Source: an uncultured Muribaculaceae bacterium (lineage in GTDB: Bacteria; Bacteroidota; Bacteroidia; Bacteroidales; Muribaculaceae). From it: a stretch of DNA of 64,000 bases. Below are positions 49,798-58,735 of this stretch, one piece after another. The stretch covers positions 1-64,000 of the forward strand of contig CAJTWH010000019.1 in assembly GCA_910579995.1 (NCBI GenBank), written 5' to 3'. A model generated the notes under the pieces. It was not told the DNA's origin, did not search any database, and saw only the letters and a list, made by a program, of their open reading frames with translations. The position numbers were made by a program, and so were the translations under genes. How positions within the stretch are numbered: the first letter of the stretch is position 1; each line of letters begins with the position of its first letter.

Positions 49798-49837
49798 CAA
49801 AGGTACATAAAAAATCTCGTTTTTTTGTGTACCTTTG
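49798..49837. promoter_or_regulatory. Divergent promoter boxes between DUF1460 and GT2 genes
   Basis: TACCTTTG occurs on the minus strand at 49798-49805 and on the plus strand at 49830-49837, facing outward and only 24 bases apart. The plus box is eight bases before the GT2 ATG, suggesting a very short or absent leader. No TTTG upstream boxes stand out. Confidence 0.6.
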
Positions 49838-49844
49838 CAGAAGT

Positions 49845-50873
49845 ATGCAAAAGGAAATTCACACACCCGCTATATCGGTTATCATGCCGGTTTATAATGC
49901 GTCGGCGTATCTGCGCGAGTCTGTGGGGTCGGTGTTGGGCCAGACCTACGGCGACTTCGAGCTTATATGCTTCAACGACGCCTCTACCGACGACAGCCTT
50001 GCCGTGCTGCGCTCTATGAGCGAGGCCGACGCCCGCGTGCGCATTATCGACTCTGCTGAGAATGTGCGGCAGGGCGGAGGTCGCAACAGGGCTATCAAGG
50101 AGGCCCGGGGGCGATATGTGGTGTTCCTCGACGCCGACGATATGCTTCGGCCGCAGGCTCTTGAAAAATGTATGGAGGCTGCCGGCAGAGAAAATGCGGA
50201 AGTGGTTTTCTTTGACTATGAGCGCTTTGCTCCGACTGCCGGCACGCGTGAACCCGTGAGCCAGCTCGGCGAGGACGCTGCCCGGCTGAGCGGCGACGAC
50301 CTTCGCCTGAGGGTGATAGAGCGCACGGCGCCGCTGTGGAGTGCCATGTATGCACGCAAAGTGATAGTCGACAATGAGCTGTGGTTTCCCGAGGGCGTGT
50401 TCTATGAAGACAATGCCGTGGCGATCGCCATGCAGCTTGTTGCCGCCAATCCGGTGAAAATCAATGAAGTGCTCTACAGCTACCGCTGCGACAATGAGTC
50501 GGTGTCGCGCTCGTACAACGACCCCCGCTTCTTCGACCGTATCGGTTCGGCCGTCACAATGATTGAACATCTCCGGCGCCTCCGCATTTACAGGCGCTTC
50601 CCCGACAGTATCGATTGGCTCTTTGCGAATCAATTTCTTATCCACACAGTCTATGGTGCCATCTACCGCTTCGACCGTCTGCAATTCGACCGGATCCAAG
50701 AGGTTCGCTGGGATGTAGGGGAGTATATCGCCGACTTCCGCCGCTGTAAAGGCTACCGCTCCCTGTCGCTGATGGGCAAGCTGAAGATCGAGAGCCATCT
50801 GAGATTTCCCCGACTTATAAAATTTCTCTCAAATATAAATCGTAAAATAAGCCGTAAACTCCCACTACTATGA
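49845..50873 (+). CDS. Family 2 glycosyltransferase
   Basis: This 342-residue GT-A enzyme has ISVIMPVYNASAYLRESVGSVLGQTYGDFEL at the N terminus, the acidic NDASTDDS, the DxD in FLDADDM near residue 97, and a helical C terminus rich in Arg and Phe. It probably adds a sugar to a lipid-linked surface glycan; its specificity cannot be told. The ATG at 49845 fits the promoter better than the GTG at 49827. It overlaps the DUF4254 gene by four bases and starts a four-gene unit. Confidence 0.92.
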   Translation: MQKEIHTPAISVIMPVYNASAYLRESVGSVLGQTYGDFELICFNDASTDDSLAVLRSMSEADARVRIIDSAENVRQGGGRNRAIKEARGRYVVFLDADDMLRPQALEKCMEAAGRENAEVVFFDYERFAPTAGTREPVSQLGEDAARLSGDDLRLRVIERTAPLWSAMYARKVIVDNELWFPEGVFYEDNAVAIAMQLVAANPVKINEVLYSYRCDNESVSRSYNDPRFFDRIGSAVTMIEHLRRLRIYRRFPDSIDWLFANQFLIHTVYGAIYRFDRLQFDRIQEVRWDVGEYIADFRRCKGYRSLSLMGKLKIESHLRFPRLIKFLSNINRKISRKLPLL

Positions 50874-51472
50874 AATTTGCCGAAAAAGCCTATTCAATCT
50901 TTGAGCGCAGTGTCGCCGATTATCACATTGACGATGATGTAGACGCCGCAACCCGTCAGCCCTACGCCGCCGAGAGTATCGAGGGTGTGCTTTATGCTAA
51001 AAACCGCATTGACGCCGTGCAGTGGCACCTCGAGGATATAATCCGCGACCCGGACATCGACCCTGTTGCCGCGCTCGCCCTCAAGCGCCGTATCGACAAG
51101 TCGAATCAAGACCGTACCGATATGGTAGAGGAACTCGACTCATATTTCCGTGACCTCTACAAAGACGTGAAGATTGCAGACGACGCCACAATCAACACCG
51201 AAAGCCCCGCATGGGCTCTCGACCGCCTGTCGATTCTCGCCCTGAAGATATATCACATGCAGGCCGAGACCGAGCGTCCCGACGCCGCCGAGGCCCACCG
51301 CCAACGTTGCGCCGCCAAACTGGCCGTGCTGCTTGAACAGCGCGCCGACCTCACCGCCGCCATCGATACCTTGCTTGACGATATCGCCGCCGGACGCAAG
51401 TATATGAAGGTCTACCGTCAGATGAAGATGTATAACGACACCGACACCAATCCGGTGCTCTATAAAAAATAA
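50870..51472 (+). CDS. DUF4254 family protein
   Basis: This 200-residue, highly helical, acidic protein has the DUF4254 pattern SIEGVLYAKNRIDAVQWHLEDIIRDP, TDMVEELD, INTESPAWALDRLSILALKIYHM and a C-terminal GRKYMKVYRQMKMYNDT. The family accompanies glycosyltransferases in Bacteroidetes and has no known biochemistry. Here it is fused by overlaps to a family 2 and a family 9 transferase, so a role in lipid A, core or O-glycan assembly is likely by context. Confidence 0.85.
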   Translation: MKFAEKAYSIFERSVADYHIDDDVDAATRQPYAAESIEGVLYAKNRIDAVQWHLEDIIRDPDIDPVAALALKRRIDKSNQDRTDMVEELDSYFRDLYKDVKIADDATINTESPAWALDRLSILALKIYHMQAETERPDAAEAHRQRCAAKLAVLLEQRADLTAAIDTLLDDIAAGRKYMKVYRQMKMYNDTDTNPVLYKK

Positions 51473-52551
51473 TGGCATTTAAGACCGCTGCCGACACTCC
51501 GCGCTACCGCACGGTGCTGCTTGCCCGCTTCTCCGCTCTCGGCGATGTGGCCATGACAGTGCCGTCGGTCTACAGCGCGTGCCGCCGATATCCCGAGGTA
51601 CGCTTTGTATTCATCACGCGTACGTCGATGACATCGATATTCGTTGACCCGCCGGAAAACCTTGTGCTTGAGGGCGTTGACCTCAAGGGTGAATATGAAG
51701 GTACGGGCGGATTGATAAGGCTCGCGCGCCACCTTGTGGCCACATATAGTCCCGATATATTTGTGGACCTGCATAATGTGCTGCGCACCAAGGTGATATC
51801 GGCATATCTGCTGCTTAAAGGCATATCTACGGTGCGGATAGTGAAGCCTCGCTCTAAGCGCCGCGCTCTTACGCGCCGCCACAACAAGGTGCTTCTTCCG
51901 CTCAAATCGCAGCTCGAACGCTATCGCGAGGCTTTCGCGGCAGCCGGTTTGGAGTCTGACGACAGTTTCGAGGGCCTGTATTGCGGTCAAGGAAAAGCCG
52001 ATACTGCCGATTTCGCCGCCATCACAGAGCCCAAGAAGCCCGGAGAGAAATGGGTGGGCATAGCTCCGTTTGCTGCCCATCAAGGCAAGATATATCCGCC
52101 TGAGCTGATGGAGAAGGTGGTGGCTCGCCTGCAGGAAGAATATGGCGGGAGGCTGAGGATTTTTCTCTTCGGCGGCGGAGATCATGAAAAGGCTGTACTT
52201 GAGCAGTGGCAGGAGCGCTATCCGTGCGCTCAGTCGCTCGCCGGCAAGCGCTATGGCTTCAAGGCCGAGCTTGCGCTGCTCAACCATATAGATGTGGCCG
52301 TGACCATGGACTCGGCCAACATGCACCTCGCCGCCCTCGCCGGCACTCCGACTGTGAGTGTATGGGGCGCGACACATCCATATTGCGGATTCAGAGGATG
52401 GCGGCAGAAAGAGGAGCTCACCGTGCAACTGCCGATGGACTGCCGCCCGTGCTCGGTGTTCGGCAATAAGCCATGCCTGCGCGGCGATTACCTCTGTCTG
52501 GCAGCAATAAAGCCCGAATTGATACTCAATAAAGTGAAAAATTATCTATGA
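51472..52551 (+). CDS. Family 9 glycosyltransferase (heptosyltransferase-like)
   Basis: This 359-residue GT-B enzyme has LLARFSALGDVAMTVPSVYSACRR at the N terminus and the GT9 nucleotide-binding signature near residues 275-300 (DVAVTMDSANMHLAALAGTPTVSVWGAT), followed by a cysteine-containing end (CRPCSVFGNKPCLRGDYLC). Such enzymes add heptose or related sugars to the lipopolysaccharide inner core. It joins the DUF4254 gene (TAATG) and overlaps the GH20 gene by four bases. Confidence 0.9.
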   Translation: MAFKTAADTPRYRTVLLARFSALGDVAMTVPSVYSACRRYPEVRFVFITRTSMTSIFVDPPENLVLEGVDLKGEYEGTGGLIRLARHLVATYSPDIFVDLHNVLRTKVISAYLLLKGISTVRIVKPRSKRRALTRRHNKVLLPLKSQLERYREAFAAAGLESDDSFEGLYCGQGKADTADFAAITEPKKPGEKWVGIAPFAAHQGKIYPPELMEKVVARLQEEYGGRLRIFLFGGGDHEKAVLEQWQERYPCAQSLAGKRYGFKAELALLNHIDVAVTMDSANMHLAALAGTPTVSVWGATHPYCGFRGWRQKEELTVQLPMDCRPCSVFGNKPCLRGDYLCLAAIKPELILNKVKNYL

Positions 52552-54125
52552 CAACTTACCTGAAAATATTTATTATCACTCTTTTAGCTGCGCTGCCTAC
52601 GCTTGGCCTCGCGCAGCCTGCCCTTATACCGAGCCCTAAGGCAATAGAGCTTGCCGAGGGCAACTTCAAGGCCGGCAAGAAAATCGGTGTCGCAATATCC
52701 GACGCGAGCCTCCAACCGGCGGCGGAATACCTCGCCGAGAGTCTTTCCGCTTACGGAGAAATCGCTGATACTCCGGCCGATAAGGCAGATATTGAGCTGA
52801 GGCTCGCGGAGCCCGACTCGCTATTGTCGGTAAAGGGTGCATACCGCCTCGAGATTTCAAAAAACAAGGTAAATCTCACCGCTGCGACATACTCCGGGAT
52901 TATCAACGGCATATCTACCTTGCGTCAACTAATGCCCATAGAGGCCAAGCGCCTGACCTTGCCGTGCCTTAGCATATCCGACGCCCCCGACTTCTGGTGG
53001 CGAGGCATGCACCTCGACTCGGCACGCCATTTCTGGACAATAGCCGAGATTGAGCAGTATATCGATCTTATGGCGCTGTATAAAATGTCGGTATTCCACT
53101 GGCACCTTATCGACGACCAAGGCTGGCGCGTGGAGTCGGACCGCTACCCTGAGCTCACCGCCAAAGGAGCATGGCGAAAATTCAACGAACACGACCTTGC
53201 CTGCGAGAAAGCGTCGGCCGAAAATCCGGCCATGCGCCTGCCGCGAGACCGCATGACCACCAATGAGCAGGGCGACACCGTATATGGCGGTTTCTACACC
53301 AAGGCTGATTTGCGCCATATCGTAGACTTCGCCGCCCGGCGCGGTATTGAGGTTGTGCCCGAATTCGATGTGCCCGGGCATAGCCTTATGTTGACCTCCG
53401 TGCATAATGAGCTGGCATGTGGCGGCGTACCCAACAGTTCGGTATGCCCCGGCAAAGACGCCACAGTAGAATTTTGCCAAAACATATTTGCAGAACTGTT
53501 TGAGATTTTTCCGTCGAAATATGTTCATGTCGGCGGAGATGAAGTGGAGAAAAGCCGCTGGCATGACTGCGCCGACTGTGCGCGCCGCGTGGCTGAGGAA
53601 GGGCTCGAATCGCCAGAGGAGCTGCAGGCATGGTTTATGCGCCGCATGGAGCTCTTTTTCCGCAACAATGGCCGCACTCTTATCGGCTGGGATGAGATAG
53701 CCCACGACGGGCTTGGCTCCGAGACAGCCATCATGTGGTGGCGCGCCGACAACCGCGATGTGGTGAAGCAGGCCACCGACGCAGGCAAACATGTGACCTG
53801 CACCCCGACTTCGTGCATGTATTTCGACTATCCGCAGCCTGAGACAGAGTTCGACAAGATACTCGCGCTCGACCTTCTCGACGGGCTTACTCCTCGTCAG
53901 CAGCGGCTTGTCAACGGCCTGCAGGCCAACGTGTGGGCCGAATACATTCCTTCCGTATCGCGTATTCAATACCAGATATTTCCGCGCATGATAGCCATGG
54001 CCGAGTCGGCGTGGCACTCCTCACCCTCTGAGCGTATAAGCGCCGAGGAATTCCGGCGGCTCGTGCCTGCCCATCTCAAGCGCCTCGAAGCCATGGGCAT
54101 AAATTATCAGGCGCTTAGCGATTAA
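52548..54125 (+). CDS. Beta-N-acetylhexosaminidase, GH20
   Basis: This 525-residue secreted enzyme releases terminal GlcNAc or GalNAc. It has a signal peptide (LLAALPTLGLAQP), a GH20b-like domain (about 25-150), then the barrel with WRGMHLDSARHFW, KMSVFHWHLIDDQGWRVE, and the catalytic Asp-Glu pair in VHVGGDEVEKSRW near residue 330. It ends a glycosyltransferase operon, an arrangement that may reflect shared regulation of glycan use and synthesis. All catalytic residues are present. Confidence 0.94.
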   Translation: MTTYLKIFIITLLAALPTLGLAQPALIPSPKAIELAEGNFKAGKKIGVAISDASLQPAAEYLAESLSAYGEIADTPADKADIELRLAEPDSLLSVKGAYRLEISKNKVNLTAATYSGIINGISTLRQLMPIEAKRLTLPCLSISDAPDFWWRGMHLDSARHFWTIAEIEQYIDLMALYKMSVFHWHLIDDQGWRVESDRYPELTAKGAWRKFNEHDLACEKASAENPAMRLPRDRMTTNEQGDTVYGGFYTKADLRHIVDFAARRGIEVVPEFDVPGHSLMLTSVHNELACGGVPNSSVCPGKDATVEFCQNIFAELFEIFPSKYVHVGGDEVEKSRWHDCADCARRVAEEGLESPEELQAWFMRRMELFFRNNGRTLIGWDEIAHDGLGSETAIMWWRADNRDVVKQATDAGKHVTCTPTSCMYFDYPQPETEFDKILALDLLDGLTPRQQRLVNGLQANVWAEYIPSVSRIQYQIFPRMIAMAESAWHSSPSERISAEEFRRLVPAHLKRLEAMGINYQALSD

Positions 54126-54176
54126 TGGTGGATGATGGGGTGATATACCACCCACTAACCACAAACAACAAACAAA
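54124..54176. repeat. Family B repeat fragment upstream of ruvB
   Basis: A short GGTGG...CCACCCACTAACC palindrome-like segment ending two bases short of the ruvB start region. It may have replaced the normal ruvB leader. Confidence 0.6.
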
Positions 54177-54179
54177 ATA

Positions 54180-55217
54180 TTGTTAAAAGCATTGGAAGAA
54201 GAAGAATTTGATATACGACGTCAGGCTGCCGCGGGTAGCGAATCCGACTTCGAGAAGGCGCTCCGCCCGGGACGGTTCGAATCGTTCAACGGGCAGGAGA
54301 AGATTATCGACAACCTTCGCGTATTCGTGAAAGCTGCCACACTCCGCCGCGAAGCGCTTGACCATATCTTGCTTTTCGGCCCTCCGGGTCTGGGCAAGAC
54401 CACGCTTGCGGGTATCGTGGCCAACGAGCTCGGCGTGGGCATAAAAATAACATCCGGCCCCGTGCTCGACAAGCCGGGCGACCTCGCCGGCATACTAACC
54501 TCGCTCGAAGAAAACGATGTGCTCTTCATTGACGAGATACACCGCCTGAGCCCTGTGGTGGAGGAATATCTCTACTCGGCGATGGAAGACTACCGTATCG
54601 ACATCATGATTGACAAAGGCCCCGGTGCACGCAGCGTTCAGCTCTCTCTCAACCCTTTTACACTTGTCGGGGCCACCACGCGCTCGGGTTTGCTGACATC
54701 GCCCCTGCGTGCCCGATTCGGCATAAAATGCCATCTCGAATATTACGACCATGAGGTGCTGAGGCGTATCATACTCCGCTCGGCGGCGCTGCTCAACGTG
54801 GGTTGCACCGAAGAGGCCGCCGACGAGATAGCCATGCGCAGCCGCGGCACGCCCCGTATCGCCAATGCGCTGCTGCGCCGCGTGAGAGACTTCGCTCAGG
54901 TCAAGGGCAACGGCTCCATCGACCTCGGCATAGCCCGCTATGCCCTCGAAGCACTAAATATCGACCGCTACGGCCTTGATGAAATCGACAACAAGATACT
55001 CCACACGATAATCCGCAAATTCCGCGGCGGTCCCGTCGGTCTCACCACCATAGCGACAGCACTCGGCGAAGACCCCGGCACTATAGAAGAGGTGTATGAG
55101 CCTTATCTTATAAAGGAAGGATTTATAAAGCGCACTCCCCGCGGCCGCGAGGTCACACAGTTGGCCTACGAACACCTCGGCGCCTCCCGCGGCGAAGACC
55201 TCGGGTTATTCGGGTAA
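54180..55217 (+). CDS. ruvB: Holliday junction branch-migration ATPase
   Basis: This 345-residue AAA+ motor drives branch migration with RuvA. It has LLFGPPGLGKTTLAGIVANELG (Walker A near residue 65), VLFIDEIHRLSPVVEEYLY (Walker B), sensor 1 in GATTRSGLLT, the arginine finger region and the C-terminal winged helix (FIKRTPRGREVTQLAYEHLG). No ATG start exists: an in-frame stop lies at 54156-54158, so it starts at TTG 54180 or, to match the family N terminus better, at TTG 54192. It is intact otherwise. Confidence 0.95.
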   Translation: MLKALEEEEFDIRRQAAAGSESDFEKALRPGRFESFNGQEKIIDNLRVFVKAATLRREALDHILLFGPPGLGKTTLAGIVANELGVGIKITSGPVLDKPGDLAGILTSLEENDVLFIDEIHRLSPVVEEYLYSAMEDYRIDIMIDKGPGARSVQLSLNPFTLVGATTRSGLLTSPLRARFGIKCHLEYYDHEVLRRIILRSAALLNVGCTEEAADEIAMRSRGTPRIANALLRRVRDFAQVKGNGSIDLGIARYALEALNIDRYGLDEIDNKILHTIIRKFRGGPVGLTTIATALGEDPGTIEEVYEPYLIKEGFIKRTPRGREVTQLAYEHLGASRGEDLGLFG

Positions 55218-55226
55218 TTTATTTTA

Positions 55227-55317
55227 GGTTGGTGGTTGGTAGGCGGTGGGCAGTGAATTACCTTCTGTAGGTAAGCTGTAAGTAACTCGCTGCCCACAAC
55301 CCACACACCACAAACCA
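55227..55317. repeat. GTTGGTGG-type inverted repeat (family B)
   Basis: Arms GTGGGCAGTGAATTAC and GTAACTCGCTGCCCAC with outer GGTTGGTGGTTGG. It is followed by the hairpin GTTTCGCTTGCGAAAC at 55319-55334, another copy of the short satellite hairpin. Confidence 0.72.
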
Positions 55318-55352
55318 TGTTTCGCTTGCGAAACTTAAATCAGAAATTAGGA

Positions 55353-56108
55353 ATGGAAAAGAAAGCGATATTTATCACCGGGGGTAGCTCGGGTATAGGG
55401 GCTGCGACGGTGCGGAAGTTTGTTGCGGAGGGCTGGAATGTGGCCTTTGCGGATATCGACGACGCTGCCGGCGAGGAGCTCGCAGCAGAGACCGATGCTC
55501 TCTATGCTCATGCCGACACGCGCAATGCCGCCGAGGTGCAGGCTGCCGTTGATGTGGCGAAAGAGGCTTTCGGCGGTCTTACTGCGGTATTCTGCAACGC
55601 GGGCATACACCGCCGCAACACCATGCTCGACACCCCCGAGGAAGAGTTTGACCTCGTGGTGAAAACCAATCTCTACGGCACTTTCCATACCCTCAAGGCC
55701 GCTGTGCCGGCTATCATAGCGTCGGGTGGCGGGGCTGTGGTAATCAATGCCTCCGACCAGTCGATGGTGGGCAAGCGGGCCAGCTTTACCTACGGTCTTA
55801 CCAAAGGTGCGCTTGGGCAGATAGCGCGCAGCCTCTCGCTCGACCTGCTGCCTAAAGGGGTGAGGGTCAATGCCGTATGCCCCGGTACGATTCATACCGC
55901 TCTCGTCGACCGTCTCTTCAATGAGGTGTCGGAGCGCACCGGCGAGAGTATCGACAGTCTGTGGCAGGCGGAGAACGCCGACTATACGCGCGGCTATGCG
56001 GGCACGCCTGAAGAAGTGGCTGAGATGGTATATTTCCTTGCCTCCGACAAATCCTCATTCTGCTCCGGCGGCCTCTACCTTATCGACGGCGGCCTCTCCG
56101 CCGGATAA
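55353..56108 (+). CDS. Short-chain dehydrogenase/reductase
   Basis: This 251-residue classical SDR has the NAD(P)-binding TGGSSGIGAATVRKF near residues 9-23, the CNAG motif, the catalytic Ser in NASDQSM and YxxxK in YGLTKGALG, and the C-terminal SGGLYLIDGGLSAG. An Asp after the second strand (FADIDDA) favours NAD over NADP. The substrate is unknown. I chose the ATG at 55353; the upstream in-frame ATG at 55317 is formed from repeat and hairpin DNA and adds a non-family extension. Confidence 0.9.
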   Translation: MEKKAIFITGGSSGIGAATVRKFVAEGWNVAFADIDDAAGEELAAETDALYAHADTRNAAEVQAAVDVAKEAFGGLTAVFCNAGIHRRNTMLDTPEEEFDLVVKTNLYGTFHTLKAAVPAIIASGGGAVVINASDQSMVGKRASFTYGLTKGALGQIARSLSLDLLPKGVRVNAVCPGTIHTALVDRLFNEVSERTGESIDSLWQAENADYTRGYAGTPEEVAEMVYFLASDKSSFCSGGLYLIDGGLSAG

Positions 56109-56114
56109 ATCGAT

Positions 56115-56145
56115 TTTGCAGATTGAGAGTTTTTGCGTAATTTTG
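56115..56145 (+). promoter_or_regulatory. Promoter of lepA
   Basis: TTTG at 56115-56118 and TAATTTTG at 56138-56145 with a 19-base spacer, 16 bases before the ATG. Confidence 0.75.
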
Positions 56146-56161
56146 CGGTAAATATACGCGA

Positions 56162-57949
56162 ATGAAAAGAATACGCAATTTTTGCATAATAGCGCACATC
56201 GACCATGGCAAGTCTACCTTGGCCGACCGTCTGCTTGAATATACCAATACCGTGGCCGCCAAGGATATGGAGGCTCAGGTGCTCGATGATATGGATCTTG
56301 AGCGCGAACGAGGAATCACCATCAAGAGTCATGCCATTCAGATGGACTATACTCTCGATGGCGAGCAGTATACTCTCAATCTTATCGACACTCCGGGACA
56401 CGTAGACTTCTCCTACGAGGTGTCGCGTTCGATAGCCGCCTGCGAGGGAGCTCTCCTTATCGTAGACGCCTCGCAGGGCGTGCAGGCCCAGACTATCTCG
56501 AACCTCTACATGGCCATCGACAATAATCTGGAAATCATACCGGTGCTCAACAAGTGCGACCTTGCTTCGGCCAACCCCGAGGAGGTGGAAGATGAAATCA
56601 TCGACCTCTTGGGCTGCAAGCGCGAGGAGATTATCCGCGCCAGCGGCAAGACCGGCATGGGTGTAGAGGAGATCTTGCGCGCCATAGTAGAGCGTGTGCC
56701 CGCCCCCGAGGGAGACCCGTCGGCGCCGCTGCAGGCTTTGATTTTCGACTCGGTGTTCAACCCCTTCCGCGGTATCATCGCCTACTACAAGATTGTCAAC
56801 GGCACAATCCGTACCAACGATTTTGTGAAATTCGTGTCGACGGGCAAGGAGTATCATGCCGATGAAATCGGTATCCTCAAGCTCGACATGCAGCCGCGCA
56901 AAGAGCTCTCAGCCGGCAATGTGGGATATATCATCTCGGGTATCAAGACGAGCCGCGAGGTGCGCGTGGGCGATACTATCACCCATGTCAACCGCCCCTG
57001 CTCTGAGGCTATCGACGGCTTCGAGGAAGTGAAGCCGATGGTGTTTGCCGGTGTATATCCTATCGAGACAGAGGATTTCGAGAATCTGCGTGCGTCGCTC
57101 GAGAAACTACAGCTCAACGACGCCTCGCTGACATTCACGCCCGAGTCGTCGCAGGCTCTCGGCTTCGGTTTCCGCTGCGGCTTCCTCGGCCTGCTCCACA
57201 TGGAAATCATACAGGAGCGCCTCGGCCGCGAGTTCGACATGGATGTGATCACCACGGTGCCCAACGTAAGCTACCGAGTCTACGACAAACGCGGCGAAAT
57301 GCTTGAGGTGCACAATCCCTCGGGCTTGCCCGACCCCACGCTCATCGACCATATCGAGGAGCCGTATATACGCGCGTCGGTGATTACCCGCAGCGATTTC
57401 ATCGGCCCTATCATGACGCTTTGCCTCGGCAAGCGCGGCGAGCTCGTGAAGCAGGAATACATATCGGGTAACCGCATGGAGCTTATCTTCGACATGCCCT
57501 TGGGTGAAATCGTGATAGACTTCTACGATAAGCTGAAGAGTATATCGAAAGGTTATGCCTCGTTTGACTATCATATCCACGACTTCCGCGAGAGCAAGCT
57601 CGTGAAGCTCGATATTCTGCTCAACGGCGAGAGTGTCGACGCTCTCTCGACGCTTACGCATGTTGACAATGCCGTGACTTTCGGCCGCCGCATGTGCGAG
57701 AAACTCAAGGAGCTGATACCGCGTCAGCAGTTTGACATCGCCGTACAGGCCGCTATCGGCGCCAAAATCATAGCCCGAGAGACTATCAAGGCCGTGCGCA
57801 AGGATGTGACCGCCAAGTGCTACGGCGGCGATATATCGCGTAAGCGCAAACTGCTCGAGAAGCAGAAGAAGGGCAAGAAGCGTATGAAGCAGATCGGCTC
57901 GGTTGAAGTGCCCCAGAAGGCATTCCTCGCCGTGCTCAAGCTTGATTGA
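56162..57949 (+). CDS. lepA: Elongation factor 4 (LepA), ribosomal back-translocase GTPase
   Basis: This 595-residue translational GTPase acts on the ribosome during initiation or stress. The G motifs are intact: AHIDHGKSTLADRLL (G1, residues 11-25 region), RGITIK (G2), DTPGHVDF (G3), NKCDL (G4) and SGKTGMG (G5). EF-G-like domains II, III and V follow, and the LepA-specific C-terminal domain has KQIGSVEVPQKAFLAVLKLD. Length matches the family exactly. Confidence 0.97.
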   Translation: MKRIRNFCIIAHIDHGKSTLADRLLEYTNTVAAKDMEAQVLDDMDLERERGITIKSHAIQMDYTLDGEQYTLNLIDTPGHVDFSYEVSRSIAACEGALLIVDASQGVQAQTISNLYMAIDNNLEIIPVLNKCDLASANPEEVEDEIIDLLGCKREEIIRASGKTGMGVEEILRAIVERVPAPEGDPSAPLQALIFDSVFNPFRGIIAYYKIVNGTIRTNDFVKFVSTGKEYHADEIGILKLDMQPRKELSAGNVGYIISGIKTSREVRVGDTITHVNRPCSEAIDGFEEVKPMVFAGVYPIETEDFENLRASLEKLQLNDASLTFTPESSQALGFGFRCGFLGLLHMEIIQERLGREFDMDVITTVPNVSYRVYDKRGEMLEVHNPSGLPDPTLIDHIEEPYIRASVITRSDFIGPIMTLCLGKRGELVKQEYISGNRMELIFDMPLGEIVIDFYDKLKSISKGYASFDYHIHDFRESKLVKLDILLNGESVDALSTLTHVDNAVTFGRRMCEKLKELIPRQQFDIAVQAAIGAKIIARETIKAVRKDVTAKCYGGDISRKRKLLEKQKKGKKRMKQIGSVEVPQKAFLAVLKLD

Positions 57950-57993
57950 ACCGAAGGGGATAATTGATTGTTATTCCTTTGATTAATAATTCA

Positions 57994-58083
57994 AGTTTCG
58001 CAAGTTGGTTGAGACCGGTTTCGTTTACCGGCGCGAGTGCAGCTCGCGTCCAACGTCCTCTCCTGACAATAGCTTGCGAAACT
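57994..58083. repeat. 90-base element with 11-base terminal inverted repeats
   Basis: AGTTTCGCAAG (57994-58004) and CTTGCGAAACT (58073-58083) flank an inner GCGCGAGTGCAGCTCGCG hairpin (58032-58049). The arms match the GTTTCGCTTGCGAAAC hairpin at 55319. It lies between lepA and the first FKBP gene. Confidence 0.6.
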
Positions 58084-58105
58084 CCAAAAACTGACATAAA
58101 ACGAA

Positions 58106-58735
58106 ATGGAAACAAAAGAATTTAACCGCTTGAGCTATGCTCTCGGTCTGAGCATGGGCAATAACTTCCGCAGCTCCGGAATTGAGACAATCAATGTAGA
58201 GGATTTCGCCGACGGTGTAGCAGCCGTATTCTATGGCAGCGAACCCAAGATGAGCTACAACGAAGCCAAAGCCACAATTCAGGAGTTCTTCACCGAACTT
58301 CAGAAGAAACAGGAAGCCGAAGCAGCAGCCATGGCCGATGTAAATGCCAAGGCCGGCAAGGAGTTCCTTGATGTCAACGGCAAGCGCGAGGAAGTGAAGA
58401 CTCTTCCCTCGGGATTGCAGTACGAAGTGCTTGAGGCCGGCGAAGGCGAGAGCCCCAAGGCAAGCGACACTGTGAAAGTGCACTACACAGGCAAACTTAT
58501 CGACGGCACCGTATTCGATTCGTCGGTAGACCGCGGTGAGCCTGCCACTTTCGGCGTCACACAGGTTATCCCCGGCTGGGTAGAGGCTCTTCAGCTTATG
58601 AAACCGGGCGCAAAATGGCGTCTGTTCATCCCCTCGCAGCTGGCTTACGGTCCTCAGGGTGCGGGCGGCGTTATCGGCCCGAACCAGACTCTGATTTTCG
58701 ACGTAGAGCTTATTGCTGTAAATCCCAAGGACTAA
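58106..58735 (+). CDS. FKBP-type peptidyl-prolyl isomerase (cytoplasmic)
   Basis: This 209-residue protein has an N-terminal helical dimerisation domain of the Mip/FkpA type (about 8-90) and a C-terminal FKBP domain with VKVHYTGKLIDGTVFDSS, the conserved VIPGW, AYGPQGAGGVIGPNQTLIFDVEL. It lacks a signal peptide, so it should work in the cytoplasm or in a folding role near the membrane. It is the first of three neighbouring FKBP genes. Its TAA overlaps the next ATG (TAATG). Confidence 0.9.
   Translation: METKEFNRLSYALGLSMGNNFRSSGIETINVEDFADGVAAVFYGSEPKMSYNEAKATIQEFFTELQKKQEAEAAAMADVNAKAGKEFLDVNGKREEVKTLPSGLQYEVLEAGEGESPKASDTVKVHYTGKLIDGTVFDSSVDRGEPATFGVTQVIPGWVEALQLMKPGAKWRLFIPSQLAYGPQGAGGVIGPNQTLIFDVELIAVNPKD

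Noticed and set aside
49770..50798. Long upstream extension of the DUF1460 reading frame, giving a 633-residue protein
   Set aside because: It runs antisense through the whole GT2 gene and both promoter boxes. The signal peptide at 49769 marks the true start.
52929..54017. 362-residue minus-strand frame opposite the GH20 gene
   Set aside because: Antisense shadow caused by high GC; the GH20 frame has all catalytic motifs.
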